64,000 bases of DNA. It comes from Phytobacter palmae (GTDB lineage Bacteria; Pseudomonadota; Gammaproteobacteria; Enterobacterales; Enterobacteriaceae). A program made the translations under genes and the position numbers. The stretch lies in contig FONB01000017.1 of assembly GCA_900112785.1 (NCBI GenBank), positions 26,785-90,784 on the forward strand, given 5' to 3'. A model generated the notes under the pieces. It saw only the letters and a list, made by a program, of their open reading frames with translations. It had not been told where the DNA came from and ran no database searches. Positions 39,624 to 50,952 of the stretch are shown piece after piece; within the stretch, counting starts at the first letter, position 1, and every line of letters starts with the position of its first letter.

Positions 39624-40601
39624 ATGAGTAAGAAAATTGCGCTGGCAGCGGCTTTGCTGGCTTTCATGAGTGGTAGCGCTTTCGCAAAATCCACTCTGAC
39701 GCTTTATACCAGCCAGCCAACCGAAGACGCGCAAATGACGGTAAGCGCTTTTGAACAGGCGCATCCGGACGTCGAAGTAAAATGGATTCGCGATGGGACC
39801 GCAAAGCTGATTGCCCGTATGCAGGCCGAAATTTCTGCCGGTGGCGCCAGCCCGGATGTCTTACTCATTGCTGATAGCGTGTCGATGGAGTCCCTGAAAC
39901 AGCAAAATCTGCTGACGGCTTACAAATCACCGCAGGCCAGCCGCTACGATGCACAGTTGTATGATAAAGACGGCTACTACTACGGCACGAAACTTATCAC
40001 CACGGGCATTGCGTATCACAGCAAAGCCCCGGTGAAGCCAGAATCCTGGCAGGATCTGCTCAAGCCTGAGCTGAAAAACATGACCACCTTACCAAGCCCG
40101 CTCTATTCCGGCGCCGCGCAGATTCATATGGCGACGTTAATGAATGATCCGCAACTGGGCTGGCAGTATTACGAGAAACTGAAAGAAAACGGCGCGATGC
40201 CGCAGAGTGGTAACGGCGGCGTGATGAGTGCTATCACCTCCGGCAGCAAAGCCTACGGCGTACTGGTGGATTACATGGCGATCCGCGAGAAAGCCAAAGG
40301 CGCGCCGATTGAGTTCGTCTTCCCGAAAGAGGGTGTCAGCATCGTCACCGAGCCGGTTGCCATGATGAAAGGGGCGAAAAACCCTGAGGGCGCGAAAGCC
40401 TTCATTGATTTTGTCCTCTCCGCAGACGGGCAGAAGCTGGTGCTCAAACAGGGTTACCTGACGGCGGACGCGAGTTTGCCGGTTCCGCAGGGTTTCCCGG
40501 CGCGTGACACCATTAAACTGATGCCATACGACCCGGCAAAAGCGCTGGCTGATACCGAAGCAAACAAAAAGCGTTTTGCCGATCTGTTCGGGAACCGCTA
40601 A
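39624..40601 (+). CDS. ABC transporter periplasmic substrate-binding protein (AfuA/FbpA-like)
   Basis: 325 aa with a clear signal peptide (MSKKIALAAALLAFMSGSAFA, cleaved before KSTLTLYTS). Mature sequence follows the class of extracellular solute-binding proteins used for Fe3+, sugar phosphate or aminoethylphosphonate: LTLYTSQPTEDAQMTVSAFEQ, DGTAKLIARMQAEISAGGASPDVLLIADS, and DKDGYYYGTKLITTGIAYHSK. It lacks the clear paired C-terminal tyrosines of ferric-binding proteins, which argues against iron, but the substrate cannot be read from sequence. First gene of a five-gene operon; the permease starts 3 bp after its stop. Confidence 0.88.
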   Translation: MSKKIALAAALLAFMSGSAFAKSTLTLYTSQPTEDAQMTVSAFEQAHPDVEVKWIRDGTAKLIARMQAEISAGGASPDVLLIADSVSMESLKQQNLLTAYKSPQASRYDAQLYDKDGYYYGTKLITTGIAYHSKAPVKPESWQDLLKPELKNMTTLPSPLYSGAAQIHMATLMNDPQLGWQYYEKLKENGAMPQSGNGGVMSAITSGSKAYGVLVDYMAIREKAKGAPIEFVFPKEGVSIVTEPVAMMKGAKNPEGAKAFIDFVLSADGQKLVLKQGYLTADASLPVPQGFPARDTIKLMPYDPAKALADTEANKKRFADLFGNR

Positions 40602-40604
40602 GTC

Positions 40605-42317
40605 ATGACGGACATGACACTGAATCAGTCTGCCGCCAGCAGCCCGCCGAAAGGGCTGCTATGGCTTTTACTCGCGCTGATCGCTTTGCTGAGCCTGCTT
40701 CCCAGCCTGCGACTGCTTTTTTCCGCCCTCTTTGACTGGCAGCAAGGTAGCCACAGTAGCCTGTGGCGAGTGATGAGCAGTAAATCCACCTGGGTTGCGC
40801 TGTACAACAGTCTCTATACCAGCGGCCTGGGCACGGTGCTGTCGCTGCTGTTGGGCAGTTTTTTTGCCTTTTGCCTGGCCCTGACCGATATTCGCGGCAA
40901 GCGGATTTGGGTCTTTTTGTTCATGTTGCCGATGATGATCCCTCCGCAGGTCACCGCCCTGAGTTGGCTGCAGCTGTTTGGCCCCAGCAGCATTTTGCTC
41001 AACAGTATCGGGCTTGCGCCGGGGTTTGGCAGTAGCAATCCTCTTTATTCGCCGGAAGGCATAGCGCTGTTGCTTGGGATCCAGCATGCGCCGCTGGTCT
41101 TTCTGGCCCTGCGCACGCAGTTACAGTGCCTGCCAAAAGAGCAAATAGAAGCCGCGCGTCTGAATGGCGCGTCGTTGTGGCGGGTATTTATCGATATCGT
41201 ATTGCCGCTATGCCGCACCGCGCTGTGGGCCGGAGCGGCGATTGCGTTTGTCTCCGCACTGGGTAACTTCGGTATTCCCGCCATGCTCGGTATACCCATT
41301 TCCTATTTCGTTCTGCCGATTCAGATTTACCAGACGCTCTCCAGCTTTGGTCCGTCGATGCTAAATGACGTTGCGGCGCTGTCTGTGCTGATGGGCATTC
41401 TCGCCATTGGTATCGTGACCTTGCAGGGCGTTATGCAGCGCCGCCATGCTTTACCGCTTATCGGAATGGCCGGGCGGGCGCTCAGTTTTCAGTTAGGCAA
41501 ATGGCGACTGGCGACCGAAGTGCTGCTGGGGATGGTGTTATTCGCCATTCTGCTGGCACCGCTGCTGGCGTTGATTGCAACGTCACTGGTCCCCACCCTG
41601 GGCGTGCCGCTGAATGCCGATACGCTGACCTTTGCCGCCTGGGGAGCGATGTTTGATAACCAGAGCGCCACCTGGCGAGCACTTACTAACAGCATCACGC
41701 TTTCCGTGAGCGCCTCGCTGGTTTTGATGTTGCTGTGTCTGCCGCTGGCGTGGCTGCTGGTGCGTTTCCCCAGCCGCCCGCTACGGTGGTTGTACAGCGT
41801 TATTGATATTCCCTACACCCTGCCGGGCGTGGTGCTGGCAATTGCTTTTATTTTGCTGTTTGCTCGTCCGCTGCCGCTGGTGGGCATCAGCCTGAGCGGG
41901 ACGCTGACCATCATTTTCCTCGCCTACCTTGCCCGCTTCCTGACGGTCTGCCTAAAGCCGGTGCATAACAGCATGCTGCAGCTCGATCCGGCGATGGAAG
42001 AGGCGGCAAGTCTGGCCGGTGCCAACTTCTCTCAGCGTCTGCGCCATATTGTGCTGCCGTTGCTCGCTCCCGCCGCATTTGCCGGGGCGCTGCTGGTCTT
42101 TCTGACCGCCGTTAATGAACTGACCGTCTCGGCGCTATTGTGGAGCGCGGGCAAAGAGACGCTCGGCGTGGTGATTTTTAATCTCGACGAAAGCGGCAAC
42201 AAGGTGCTGGCCTCGGCGATTTCCGTGTTAGTCGTGGGGCTGGTGGCCTGCGTCATGTTATTGCTGAGTAGTCTTGGCAAATATTTACCCAAAGGAGTTA
42301 TCCCGTGGCAGAGCTAA
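40605..42317 (+). CDS. ABC transporter permease with two fused membrane domains
   Basis: 570-aa inner-membrane protein with about 12 helices and two BPD_transp_1 domains in one chain, as in FbpB/AfuB-type permeases. Each half carries the EAA loop contacting the ATPase: QIEAARLNGASLWRVFIDIVLPLC near residue 180 and MEEAASLAGANFSQRLRHIVLPLLAP near residue 470. The ATPase gene starts within its last codons, with AAGGAG at 42292-42297 inside this gene, so the two are translationally coupled. Confidence 0.93.
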   Translation: MTDMTLNQSAASSPPKGLLWLLLALIALLSLLPSLRLLFSALFDWQQGSHSSLWRVMSSKSTWVALYNSLYTSGLGTVLSLLLGSFFAFCLALTDIRGKRIWVFLFMLPMMIPPQVTALSWLQLFGPSSILLNSIGLAPGFGSSNPLYSPEGIALLLGIQHAPLVFLALRTQLQCLPKEQIEAARLNGASLWRVFIDIVLPLCRTALWAGAAIAFVSALGNFGIPAMLGIPISYFVLPIQIYQTLSSFGPSMLNDVAALSVLMGILAIGIVTLQGVMQRRHALPLIGMAGRALSFQLGKWRLATEVLLGMVLFAILLAPLLALIATSLVPTLGVPLNADTLTFAAWGAMFDNQSATWRALTNSITLSVSASLVLMLLCLPLAWLLVRFPSRPLRWLYSVIDIPYTLPGVVLAIAFILLFARPLPLVGISLSGTLTIIFLAYLARFLTVCLKPVHNSMLQLDPAMEEAASLAGANFSQRLRHIVLPLLAPAAFAGALLVFLTAVNELTVSALLWSAGKETLGVVIFNLDESGNKVLASAISVLVVGLVACVMLLLSSLGKYLPKGVIPWQS

Positions 42318-43333
42318 AACTGGAACGGCTGAACAAGGTATTTGGTGAACAGGCTGTCGTGCGGGATCTGAACCTGACCATTCCAGAAGGGGCGTTCACC
42401 GCTCTGCTGGGGCCGAGTGGCTGCGGCAAAACCACCACACTGCGGATACTCGCCGGGCTTGAACATCTCTCCTCCGGACGTTTGTTGCTGGGGGATCGCC
42501 TGCTGGCAGACGCGCGGGTGCATATGCCGCCGGAGACCCGCGATATGGGAATGGTGTTTCAGTCTTATGCCCTCTGGCCACATATGACAGTGGCGGAAAA
42601 CGTGGGTTATCCGCTGAAATTGCGCAAAGTGAATGGCGCTGCGCGCCAGAAGCAGGTGATGGAAGCGCTGGATGTGGTGGAACTTGGCGCTTATGCCGGG
42701 CGCTCGCCGCAGGAACTCAGCGGCGGTCAACGTCAGCGTGTGGCACTGGCCCGTTGCCTGGTGTCGGAACCGGAAGTGGTGTTACTGGATGAACCGCTGG
42801 CGAACCTTGACCGTCATCTGCGCGCCACCATGGAGCAGACGTTTCGCGAGTTTCACCGTCGTACCGGGGCGACATTCGTCTATGTCACCCATGATCAGGC
42901 CGAAGCGATGGCGCTGGCCAGCCATATTGCAGTGATGCATCAGGGGGAATTAATGCAGTGGGGTGCGCCGCAGACGCTGTATCAGCATCCACAAAATGCC
43001 TGGGTGGCCAGGTTTATCGGCAAAGGAAGCATTCTGTCGCTGGCGGCCCGGCACCCGGCATCGCAGTTGGATAGTCTGCAACTGCATGAAGGTCTCGCGC
43101 CCGACACTACCCAGCCGCGTCAGCAGGTCCTGGTTCGTCCGGAACATGTCGTGGTGGGTGATACGGGCTTACAGGCAACGGTGGAAAGTTGCATTTTCCA
43201 GGGAGAACGCTACCTGCTGGAACTGCGTCTGCCGGACGGACAGCGCTTAAGTGCTTTCCATTCTTTACCGTTGCGTGAACAGCAGAGCACAGGCGTGCGC
43301 CTGATGCAGGGATGGTGCCTGGAGGCGGCGTGA
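42305..43333 (+). CDS. ABC transporter ATP-binding protein (CUT1/FbpC-like)
   Basis: 342-aa ATPase starting at a GTG. Walker A GPSGCGKTT (residues 36-44), Q-loop MVFQSYALWPHM, signature LSGGQRQRVALAR, Walker B EVVLLDEPLANLD and switch His in YVTHDQAEAM are all intact. A C-terminal TOBE-like domain (residues ~240-342) contains QVLVRPEHVVV. It overlaps the permease by 13 bp and its own stop overlaps the next start as GTGA. Confidence 0.95.
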   Translation: MAELKLERLNKVFGEQAVVRDLNLTIPEGAFTALLGPSGCGKTTTLRILAGLEHLSSGRLLLGDRLLADARVHMPPETRDMGMVFQSYALWPHMTVAENVGYPLKLRKVNGAARQKQVMEALDVVELGAYAGRSPQELSGGQRQRVALARCLVSEPEVVLLDEPLANLDRHLRATMEQTFREFHRRTGATFVYVTHDQAEAMALASHIAVMHQGELMQWGAPQTLYQHPQNAWVARFIGKGSILSLAARHPASQLDSLQLHEGLAPDTTQPRQQVLVRPEHVVVGDTGLQATVESCIFQGERYLLELRLPDGQRLSAFHSLPLREQQSTGVRLMQGWCLEAA

Positions 43334-44394
43334 CGGTACAGATTGAGATTATCAGCGGGACAGGACATAAAGCTCCCGCAGCGATTCTGGTTTCTACGCC
43401 CCGGCAACGTATTTTGCTGGATGCAGGCGGTGCGCTGGATCCGCATGCGGAACTCTGGCCAGTACCGGAAAAGATCGATGCGATCCTGTTAAGCCATGAT
43501 CATGTCGATCATATCGGCGGTTTACATCGTCTTGCGCCGCACATTCCGGTTTATTGTACGCAGACCACGGCACAATCATTACCCGCTGGGCATAACGTCC
43601 ACCCTATTGCGGTGCGTGGCCAATTCCGATTGGGCAACATAACGGTAACAACGGGCAGTTGTGGGCACGCCTGGGGTGGGGTGTGGTTTCATCTTGATGT
43701 GGCAGGCGGCCTGTTTTATAGCGGCGATATCAGCATGGAATCGGCGCTGTTTCGCTTTGACACACCGCCGCCTGCGCAGACAGCGCTGGTGGATGCGTCA
43801 TACGGGCTCTATAACGTTTCGCAACGTCAGCAGTGGGATAAATTGCGCGAACGTCTGACGCAGCCTGTGCTGTGTCCGGTGCCGCCGTCAGGCCGGGCGG
43901 TGGAACTGGCGCTGCTGTTAGCGCGTGAGGGACGTACCGACATCGTACTTGATGCGCCTTGTCAGGAGATGCTCAGGCAAATGGCCGCGCATAATGACGG
44001 CAGTTTGCGCCAGGAGGTGGAGGCGGATTTGCAACAGCTTTTGTGCACGCTTCCGGCGTTTTCCGCTCAGTCATCGCTAATACTGGCAGCAGATCCTGAT
44101 GGGCAAAGTGGGATGGCGGGCGAACTGCGTCGACGCAAAGATTTCCATCACCGAACGCTGTTTACGGGTCATATGAATCGCCTTAATCATCAACAATGGC
44201 TGGCCGGTGACGTGGATTTTTGTCGCTGGAATGTGCATCCAACTCTCAATACCTTAATGTTGTTAGTGTCGATGCTAAAGTGCAGCAGGCTGGTGCCGAT
44301 GTTTACTCATGTAGAGGACATTCAGCACTGGCAGTTCGCACCTGGATGTCACATCGTTACACAGAATATTTTGGGGGTGGAATTATGCCACTGA
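43330..44394 (+). CDS. Metallo-beta-lactamase-fold protein with beta-CASP-like motifs
   Basis: 354 aa from the GTG at 43330, which overlaps the ATPase stop; the upstream frame is a shadow. The MBL metal site is complete: SHDHVDH (His56, His58, Asp60, His61), SCGHAWGG (His113), YSGDIS (Asp133) and MFTHVED (His327). The stretch PPSGRAVELALLLAREG (187-201) resembles the GRAQELL helix of beta-CASP nucleases, and WNVHPTL (His303) and His327 sit where their motifs B and C would be. Such proteins cleave phosphodiester bonds, mostly in nucleic acids. It has no signal peptide, so it is cytoplasmic. Substrate unknown; a PhnP-like small-molecule phosphodiesterase role is an alternative. Confidence 0.8.
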   Translation: MTVQIEIISGTGHKAPAAILVSTPRQRILLDAGGALDPHAELWPVPEKIDAILLSHDHVDHIGGLHRLAPHIPVYCTQTTAQSLPAGHNVHPIAVRGQFRLGNITVTTGSCGHAWGGVWFHLDVAGGLFYSGDISMESALFRFDTPPPAQTALVDASYGLYNVSQRQQWDKLRERLTQPVLCPVPPSGRAVELALLLAREGRTDIVLDAPCQEMLRQMAAHNDGSLRQEVEADLQQLLCTLPAFSAQSSLILAADPDGQSGMAGELRRRKDFHHRTLFTGHMNRLNHQQWLAGDVDFCRWNVHPTLNTLMLLVSMLKCSRLVPMFTHVEDIQHWQFAPGCHIVTQNILGVELCH

Positions 44395-44936
44395 TATGCA
44401 AACCCTTTGTTTTCGTTCGCCACGGCGAGACGCCGCTTAACCGCGATAAAGTGATTGGCGGGAGTACGGATGTGCCGCTGACCGACGAAGGGGAGCAGCA
44501 GGCACGTTCCGCTGCACCCATTCTGGGCCGTTATGACTGGAATGGGGTGGCGGTGAGTTCGCTCAGGCGGGCTCAGCGTACCCTTGAACTGGCACTGCCT
44601 GGCGCGGAGCATGTTGTTATGCCGGATTTATGTGAACGCGACTGGGGCGAGCTGGAAAACCGTCCGCTGGCCGAGCTGACCCCCTATGAAAGCACGCCTC
44701 CTGGCGGCGAAAGCTGGGAGACGTTCTGCACCCGCGTCACGGATGCCCTTAACAGCCTGCTGGAAAAATATGACACGCCGTTGATTGTGGCGCATTCCGG
44801 TGTTTACCGGGTGATCCGTTACCACGCCTTCGGCACGCCTTATGGCGATCGCGTGGGTAACGCGGTGCCTATGTGGATCTCTCCCGGCGAAACGCCACAA
44901 GAGTGGCAGATTGTCCCACTGGCGGAACGCGATTAA
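44385..44936 (+). CDS. Histidine phosphatase family protein
   Basis: 183-aa phosphoglycerate-mutase-like phosphatase. The phosphohistidine motif is FVFVRHGETPLNR (His13), with the arginine pocket in SSLRRAQRTLE, acidic catalytic CERDWGELENRP and the second His in IVAHSGVYR (His137). It begins 10 bp before the MBL stop with GGGGG upstream, so it is coupled to it. No signal peptide is seen, so it acts on cytoplasmic phosphomonoesters. Resembles CobC/GpmB-like phosphatases, but its operon suggests it completes catabolism of the imported compound. Confidence 0.88.
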   Translation: MPLICKPFVFVRHGETPLNRDKVIGGSTDVPLTDEGEQQARSAAPILGRYDWNGVAVSSLRRAQRTLELALPGAEHVVMPDLCERDWGELENRPLAELTPYESTPPGGESWETFCTRVTDALNSLLEKYDTPLIVAHSGVYRVIRYHAFGTPYGDRVGNAVPMWISPGETPQEWQIVPLAERD

Positions 44937-45008
44937 GCGGCACGAGATACAAGAAGTGCTGCGGGCAACACAGGCCATATTTTCCTATGTCGCACCGCAT
45001 GGGCAGTA

Positions 45009-45821
45009 TTAGCGTGATACGCCGCCGTAGCGGGCGAACCACTCCAGCATCCGGCGCCAGCCATCTTTGGCCGATTCTTCATGGTAGCTGGGACGATAAT
45101 CGGCGTTAAACGCGTGCCCGGCATCAGGGTAAACAACGATCTCGGCGTGCGCGTTGGCGGCGCGTAACGCCTGACGCATTATGTCGACAGTTTCCAGAGA
45201 GATCCCGGTATCCTGCGCGCCATACAGACCAAGCACTGGCGCATTGAGGTCGGTGGCGATATCTACCGGATGTTTCGGTGAATTCAGTGATTTTTGTCCC
45301 ACCAGTTTTCCATACCAGGCGACCGCTGCCTTCAGTTGCGGGTTATGCGCCGCGTACAGCCAGGCAATCCTTCCCCCCCAGCAAAAACCGGTCGCCAGAA
45401 GGCGATGGGCATCACCGCCGTTACGTGCCGCCCAGTTGGCAACATGGTCGAGGTCGGCCAGCACTTGCGCATCGGGTACCTTCATGACCAGTCCATCATA
45501 AAGGGTCTGAATATCGGCGAAATCATTCGGATCGCCCTGACGAAAATAGAGTTCCGGTGCCACGGCCAGATACCCTTCGAGGGCAAGGCGACGGCAAAGG
45601 TCGCGAATATGTTCATGTACGCCAAAGATTTCCTGAATCACCAGTACAACGGGCAGGGGATCTGAGGCATTTTTAGGCCGCGCATGGTAGGCAGGCATGC
45701 TGTCGCCCTGGCTTGGAATCGTGGTTTCGCCTGCGATGATGGCGTCTTCCGGGGTGTGTAGTGTGGTTGAAGCGTGAGGTGATGCCGCCGGTGCGAAGCC
45801 CGGTAATGTATTTGTTGTCAT
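45009..45821 (-). CDS. dlhH: Dienelactone hydrolase family protein (YsgA)
   Basis: 270-aa alpha/beta-hydrolase. The nucleophile cysteine lies in ATGFCWGGRIAWLYAA; the Asp and His in PVLGLYGAQD and YPDAGHAFNADYRPSY. The start at 45819-45821 (MTTNTLPGF) follows GGAG 5 bp upstream and agrees with homologues; the frame extends 4 codons further. Cytoplasmic carboxymethylenebutenolidase-like enzyme; physiological substrate not established. Divergent from udp and convergent with the island operon. Confidence 0.92.
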   Translation of the reverse strand: MTTNTLPGFAPAASPHASTTLHTPEDAIIAGETTIPSQGDSMPAYHARPKNASDPLPVVLVIQEIFGVHEHIRDLCRRLALEGYLAVAPELYFRQGDPNDFADIQTLYDGLVMKVPDAQVLADLDHVANWAARNGGDAHRLLATGFCWGGRIAWLYAAHNPQLKAAVAWYGKLVGQKSLNSPKHPVDIATDLNAPVLGLYGAQDTGISLETVDIMRQALRAANAHAEIVVYPDAGHAFNADYRPSYHEESAKDGWRRMLEWFARYGGVSR

Positions 45822-45936
45822 GGCGTTCTCCATACCCTTTATTTAGCGCTCCACTAACTATAGTCCGACAGAGCGCAAATCATCCTGTACGAAAAAGGCT
45901 ATCTTTTGAGCAGGGCGAAAAGATTGAATGTGTTAA

Positions 45937-45984
45937 TGTGATGTTTATCACTATTTTATGGAAATGTTATGCAAACAAATTGCA
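45937..45984. promoter_or_regulatory. CRP and CytR sites of the udp promoter
   Basis: TGTGA-N6-TCACT at 45937-45952 is a near-perfect CRP site. TGCAA-N5-TTGCA at 45970-45984 is a perfect inverted repeat of the CytR half-site. The E. coli udp promoter is known to be activated by cAMP-CRP and repressed by CytR bound between CRP sites; a second, weaker CRP-like site may lie at about 45985-46003 (GATCTGAGTCACG). Confidence 0.8.
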
Positions 45985-46076
45985 TCATGGCGATCTGAGT
46001 CACGAAATTAAGCGCATGCCTTCTGTAAAGTACCGTTTTGCTTCTTCTGACTAAACCTGATCACAGAGGAGTTTTT

Positions 46077-46838
46077 ATGTCCAAGTCTGATGTTTTTCAT
46101 CTCGGCCTCACCAAAAACGATTTACAAGGGGCTACGCTTGCCATCGTTCCGGGCGATCCTGAGCGTGTGGAAAAGATCGCCGCGCTGATGGATAAGCCGG
46201 TTAAGCTGGCATCTCATCGCGAGTTCACCTCCTGGCGCGCTGAACTGGATGGCAAAGCTGTCATTGTCTGCTCCACCGGTATCGGCGGCCCGTCAACCTC
46301 TATCGCTGTGGAAGAACTGGCCCAACTGGGTATCCGCACTTTCCTGCGTGTCGGTACGACAGGCGCTATTCAGCCAAACATTAACGTTGGCGATGTACTG
46401 GTGACTACCGCCTCCGTACGTCTGGACGGTGCAAGCCTGCATTTTGCGCCGATGGAATACCCGGCCGTGGCTGACTTCGAGTGCACCACCGCGCTGGTGG
46501 CTGCGGCGAAAGAGGTTGGGGCAACCACCCATATCGGCGTGACCGCCTCATCGGATACCTTCTATCCAGGCCAGGAACGTTATGACACCTTCTCTGGTCG
46601 CGTGGTGAGCCGTTTCAAAGGTTCTATGGAAGAGTGGCAGTCAATGGGCGTGATGAACTACGAAATGGAATCAGCAACATTGCTGACCATGTGCTCCAGC
46701 CAGGGCCTGCGTGCCGGGATGGTGGCGGGCGTTATCGTCAACCGTACTCAGCAGGAAATTCCAAACGCTGAGACCATGAAACAAACGGAAAGCCATGCGG
46801 TGAAAATTGTGGTGGAAGCCGCGCGCCGTCTGCTGTAA
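46077..46838 (+). CDS. udp: Uridine phosphorylase
   Basis: Cleaves uridine to uracil and ribose-1-phosphate for pyrimidine salvage. 253 aa, the E. coli length. The phosphate-binding loop is [13 protein letters not shown], the family signature [20 protein letters not shown], and the nucleoside site [13 protein letters not shown]. The start at 46077 ([13 protein letters not shown]) follows AGAGGAG; the upstream extension to 46038 is not conserved. Confidence 0.97.
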   Translation: MSKSDVFHLGLTKNDLQGATLAIVPGDPERVEKIAALMDKPVKLASHREFTSWRAELDGKAVIVCSTGIGGPSTSIAVEELAQLGIRTFLRVGTTGAIQPNINVGDVLVTTASVRLDGASLHFAPMEYPAVADFECTTALVAAAKEVGATTHIGVTASSDTFYPGQERYDTFSGRVVSRFKGSMEEWQSMGVMNYEMESATLLTMCSSQGLRAGMVAGVIVNRTQQEIPNAETMKQTESHAVKIVVEAARRLL

Positions 46839-46855
46839 AGGGTTCCTTGCGTATG

Positions 46856-46882
46856 AAGGCCGGCATGTCCGGCCTTTTGTTT
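46856..46882 (+). terminator. udp terminator
   Basis: AAGGCCGG (46856-46863) pairs with CCGGCCTT (46869-46876) around a 5-base loop, followed by TTGTTT, 17 bp after the udp stop. Confidence 0.85.
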
Positions 46883-47082
46883 ATCTGCTGTTTCCAGAGG
46901 CGGGATTAATCCGTATTTCGCCCGCCTGCCACGTTTGCAGTTCACAATAAAAACAACCGATTCAATCCCGACACTTTCCGAACATGGGCTTAATGAACTG
47001 TTCAGCGGAAGGTTGAAACATAGGGCAATCTCGCCCAATCTGTTACACTTCACGAACATTTTCTTCAATAGCAGGCACTAAG
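46883..47082 (+). promoter_or_regulatory. ubiE upstream region; rmuC absent
   Basis: 200-bp intergenic sequence between the udp terminator and ubiE. In E. coli K-12 rmuC (about 1.4 kb) sits here; I see no trace of it. The region should contain the ubiE promoter; TTACACTTCACGAACATTTTC at the end is the conserved pre-ubiE sequence, but promoter hexamers are not clear by eye. Confidence 0.5.
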
Positions 47083-47838
47083 ATGGCGGAAGATTCAAAA
47101 GAGACGACGCACTTTGGTTTTCAGACCGTCGCCAAAGATCAAAAAGCCGAGATGGTGGCACATGTGTTCCACTCGGTGGCCGCAAAATATGATGTCATGA
47201 ACGACTTAATGTCGATGGGCATTCACCGTTTGTGGAAACGTTTTACGATCGACTGTAGCGGCGTGCGTCGCGGACAAAAAGTTCTCGATTTGGCCGGGGG
47301 AACCGGCGACCTGACGGCTAAATTCTCTCGTCTGGTCGGCGAAACAGGTCAGGTTGTGCTGGCAGATATTAACGAGTCCATGCTCAAAATGGGCCGCGAA
47401 AAACTGCGCAATATCGGTGTTATCGGCAACGTCGAATATGTCCAGGCGAATGCCGAAGCGTTGCCGTTTCCGGACAACACCTTTGACTGCATCACCATCT
47501 CTTTTGGTTTGCGTAACGTCACTGAAAAAGAGAGCGCCCTGCGTTCCATGTACCGCGTTCTTAAACCGGGTGGACGCCTGCTGGTGCTGGAGTTTTCCAA
47601 ACCGATTATTGAACCGCTGAGCAAAGTGTATGACGCCTACTCGTTCCATGTGCTGCCGCGCATCGGGCAACTGGTAGCCAGCGATGCGGAAAGTTACCGC
47701 TATCTGGCGGAATCCATCCGCATGCACCCGGATCAGGAAACCCTGAAAGCGATGATGCAGAGCGCGGGGTTTGAAAATGTCGATTACTACAACATGACCG
47801 CAGGCATTGTTGCGCTGCATCGTGGCTACAAGTTCTGA
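47083..47838 (+). CDS. ubiE: Ubiquinone/menaquinone C-methyltransferase
   Basis: SAM-dependent methyltransferase acting in both ubiquinone and menaquinone synthesis. 251 aa, the E. coli length. SAM motif I is [15 protein letters not shown], with [12 protein letters not shown] (motif post I), [14 protein letters not shown] and [15 protein letters not shown]. First gene of ubiE-ubiJ-ubiB, 11 bp before ubiJ. Confidence 0.97.
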   Translation: MAEDSKETTHFGFQTVAKDQKAEMVAHVFHSVAAKYDVMNDLMSMGIHRLWKRFTIDCSGVRRGQKVLDLAGGTGDLTAKFSRLVGETGQVVLADINESMLKMGREKLRNIGVIGNVEYVQANAEALPFPDNTFDCITISFGLRNVTEKESALRSMYRVLKPGGRLLVLEFSKPIIEPLSKVYDAYSFHVLPRIGQLVASDAESYRYLAESIRMHPDQETLKAMMQSAGFENVDYYNMTAGIVALHRGYKF

Positions 47839-47849
47839 CAGGAGTTCAC

Positions 47850-50092
<2,243 letters not shown>

Positions 50093-50167
50093 TTTTCACA
50101 TCGCCCCTGGGAGGCACGGTAACGTATACTGTGGCTTGTTTTCATCATCTCCTACAGAGGACTATGT

Positions 50168-50422
50168 ATGGGTGGTATCAGTATTTGGCAGTTGTTGATT
50201 ATTGCGGTTATCGTCGTGCTGCTGTTTGGAACGAAAAAACTCGGCTCTATCGGTTCCGATTTAGGTGCATCGATCAAAGGCTTTAAAAAGGCCATGAGCG
50301 ATGATGACAAGCAAGACAAAGACAAATCTGCAGAGGATGCGGATTTCACTGCTAAATCTCTTGCTGATAAGCAAGAGGACGCGAAGAAAGATGAAAAGCG
50401 TCACGACAAAGAACAGGTGTAA
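50168..50422 (+). CDS. tatA: Sec-independent translocase subunit TatA
   Basis: 84 aa (E. coli 89). One N-terminal transmembrane helix ([18 protein letters not shown]), the hinge [12 protein letters not shown], an amphipathic helix and a charged, disordered tail. TatA oligomers form the pore for folded, twin-arginine-signal proteins. The ATG at 50168 (MGGISIWQ) is used rather than the ATG at 50164, which is out of frame. tatB follows after 3 bp. Confidence 0.96.
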   Translation: MGGISIWQLLIIAVIVVLLFGTKKLGSIGSDLGASIKGFKKAMSDDDKQDKDKSAEDADFTAKSLADKQEDAKKDEKRHDKEQV

Positions 50423-50425
50423 TTC

Positions 50426-50950
50426 GTGTTTGATATTGGTTTTAGCGAACTGTTATTAGTCTTCGTCATCGGTCTGGTCGTACTGGGGCCGCAGCGTTTA
50501 CCCGTTGCGGTGCGTACGATTGTTGGCTGGATCCGCGCGCTGCGCTCGCTGGCGACGACGGTGCAAAATGAGCTGACTCAGGAGCTTAAGCTGCAGGAAT
50601 TTCAGGACAGCCTGAAGAAAGTTGAGAAAGCCAGCCTGGAAAACCTGACGCCGGAACTGAAGGCTTCAATGGACGAACTGCGTCAGGCGGCCGAGTCGAT
50701 GAAACGTTCATATACCGTCAACGATCCGGAAAAGGCCAGCGATGAAGCGCACACAATCCATAACCCGGTTGTGAAAGGTAACGAAGCGCAGCACGAAGGC
50801 GTCACTCCGGCAACGGCGGAAGCGCAGGCCAGCGCACCGGAACAGGCTCCTGCTATTCAGGATGCGCCCGAGGCGAAAAAAACGGTAACTCAGGCTGCAG
50901 AAGCGAAAACGGCTTCTGAGGCGACCTCTTCTTCAAGTGATAAATCCTGA
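50426..50950 (+). CDS. tatB: Sec-independent translocase subunit TatB
   Basis: 174 aa (E. coli 171) starting at GTG. N-terminal membrane helix [31 protein letters not shown], with the conserved Glu8 and the GPQ hinge, a long amphipathic helix, and an Ala/Glu/Ser-rich unstructured tail. TatB with TatC receives twin-arginine signal peptides. tatC starts 2 bp after its stop. Confidence 0.96.
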   Translation: MFDIGFSELLLVFVIGLVVLGPQRLPVAVRTIVGWIRALRSLATTVQNELTQELKLQEFQDSLKKVEKASLENLTPELKASMDELRQAAESMKRSYTVNDPEKASDEAHTIHNPVVKGNEAQHEGVTPATAEAQASAPEQAPAIQDAPEAKKTVTQAAEAKTASEATSSSSDKS

Positions 50951-50952
50951 AC

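Noticed and set aside
39624..42317. Annotation of the binding protein and permease as a ferric iron (FbpAB) system
   Set aside because: Architecture is FbpAB-like, but there is no clear ferric-binding tyrosine pair, no Fur-box-like sequence in the promoter, and two phosphoester hydrolase genes follow in the same operon.
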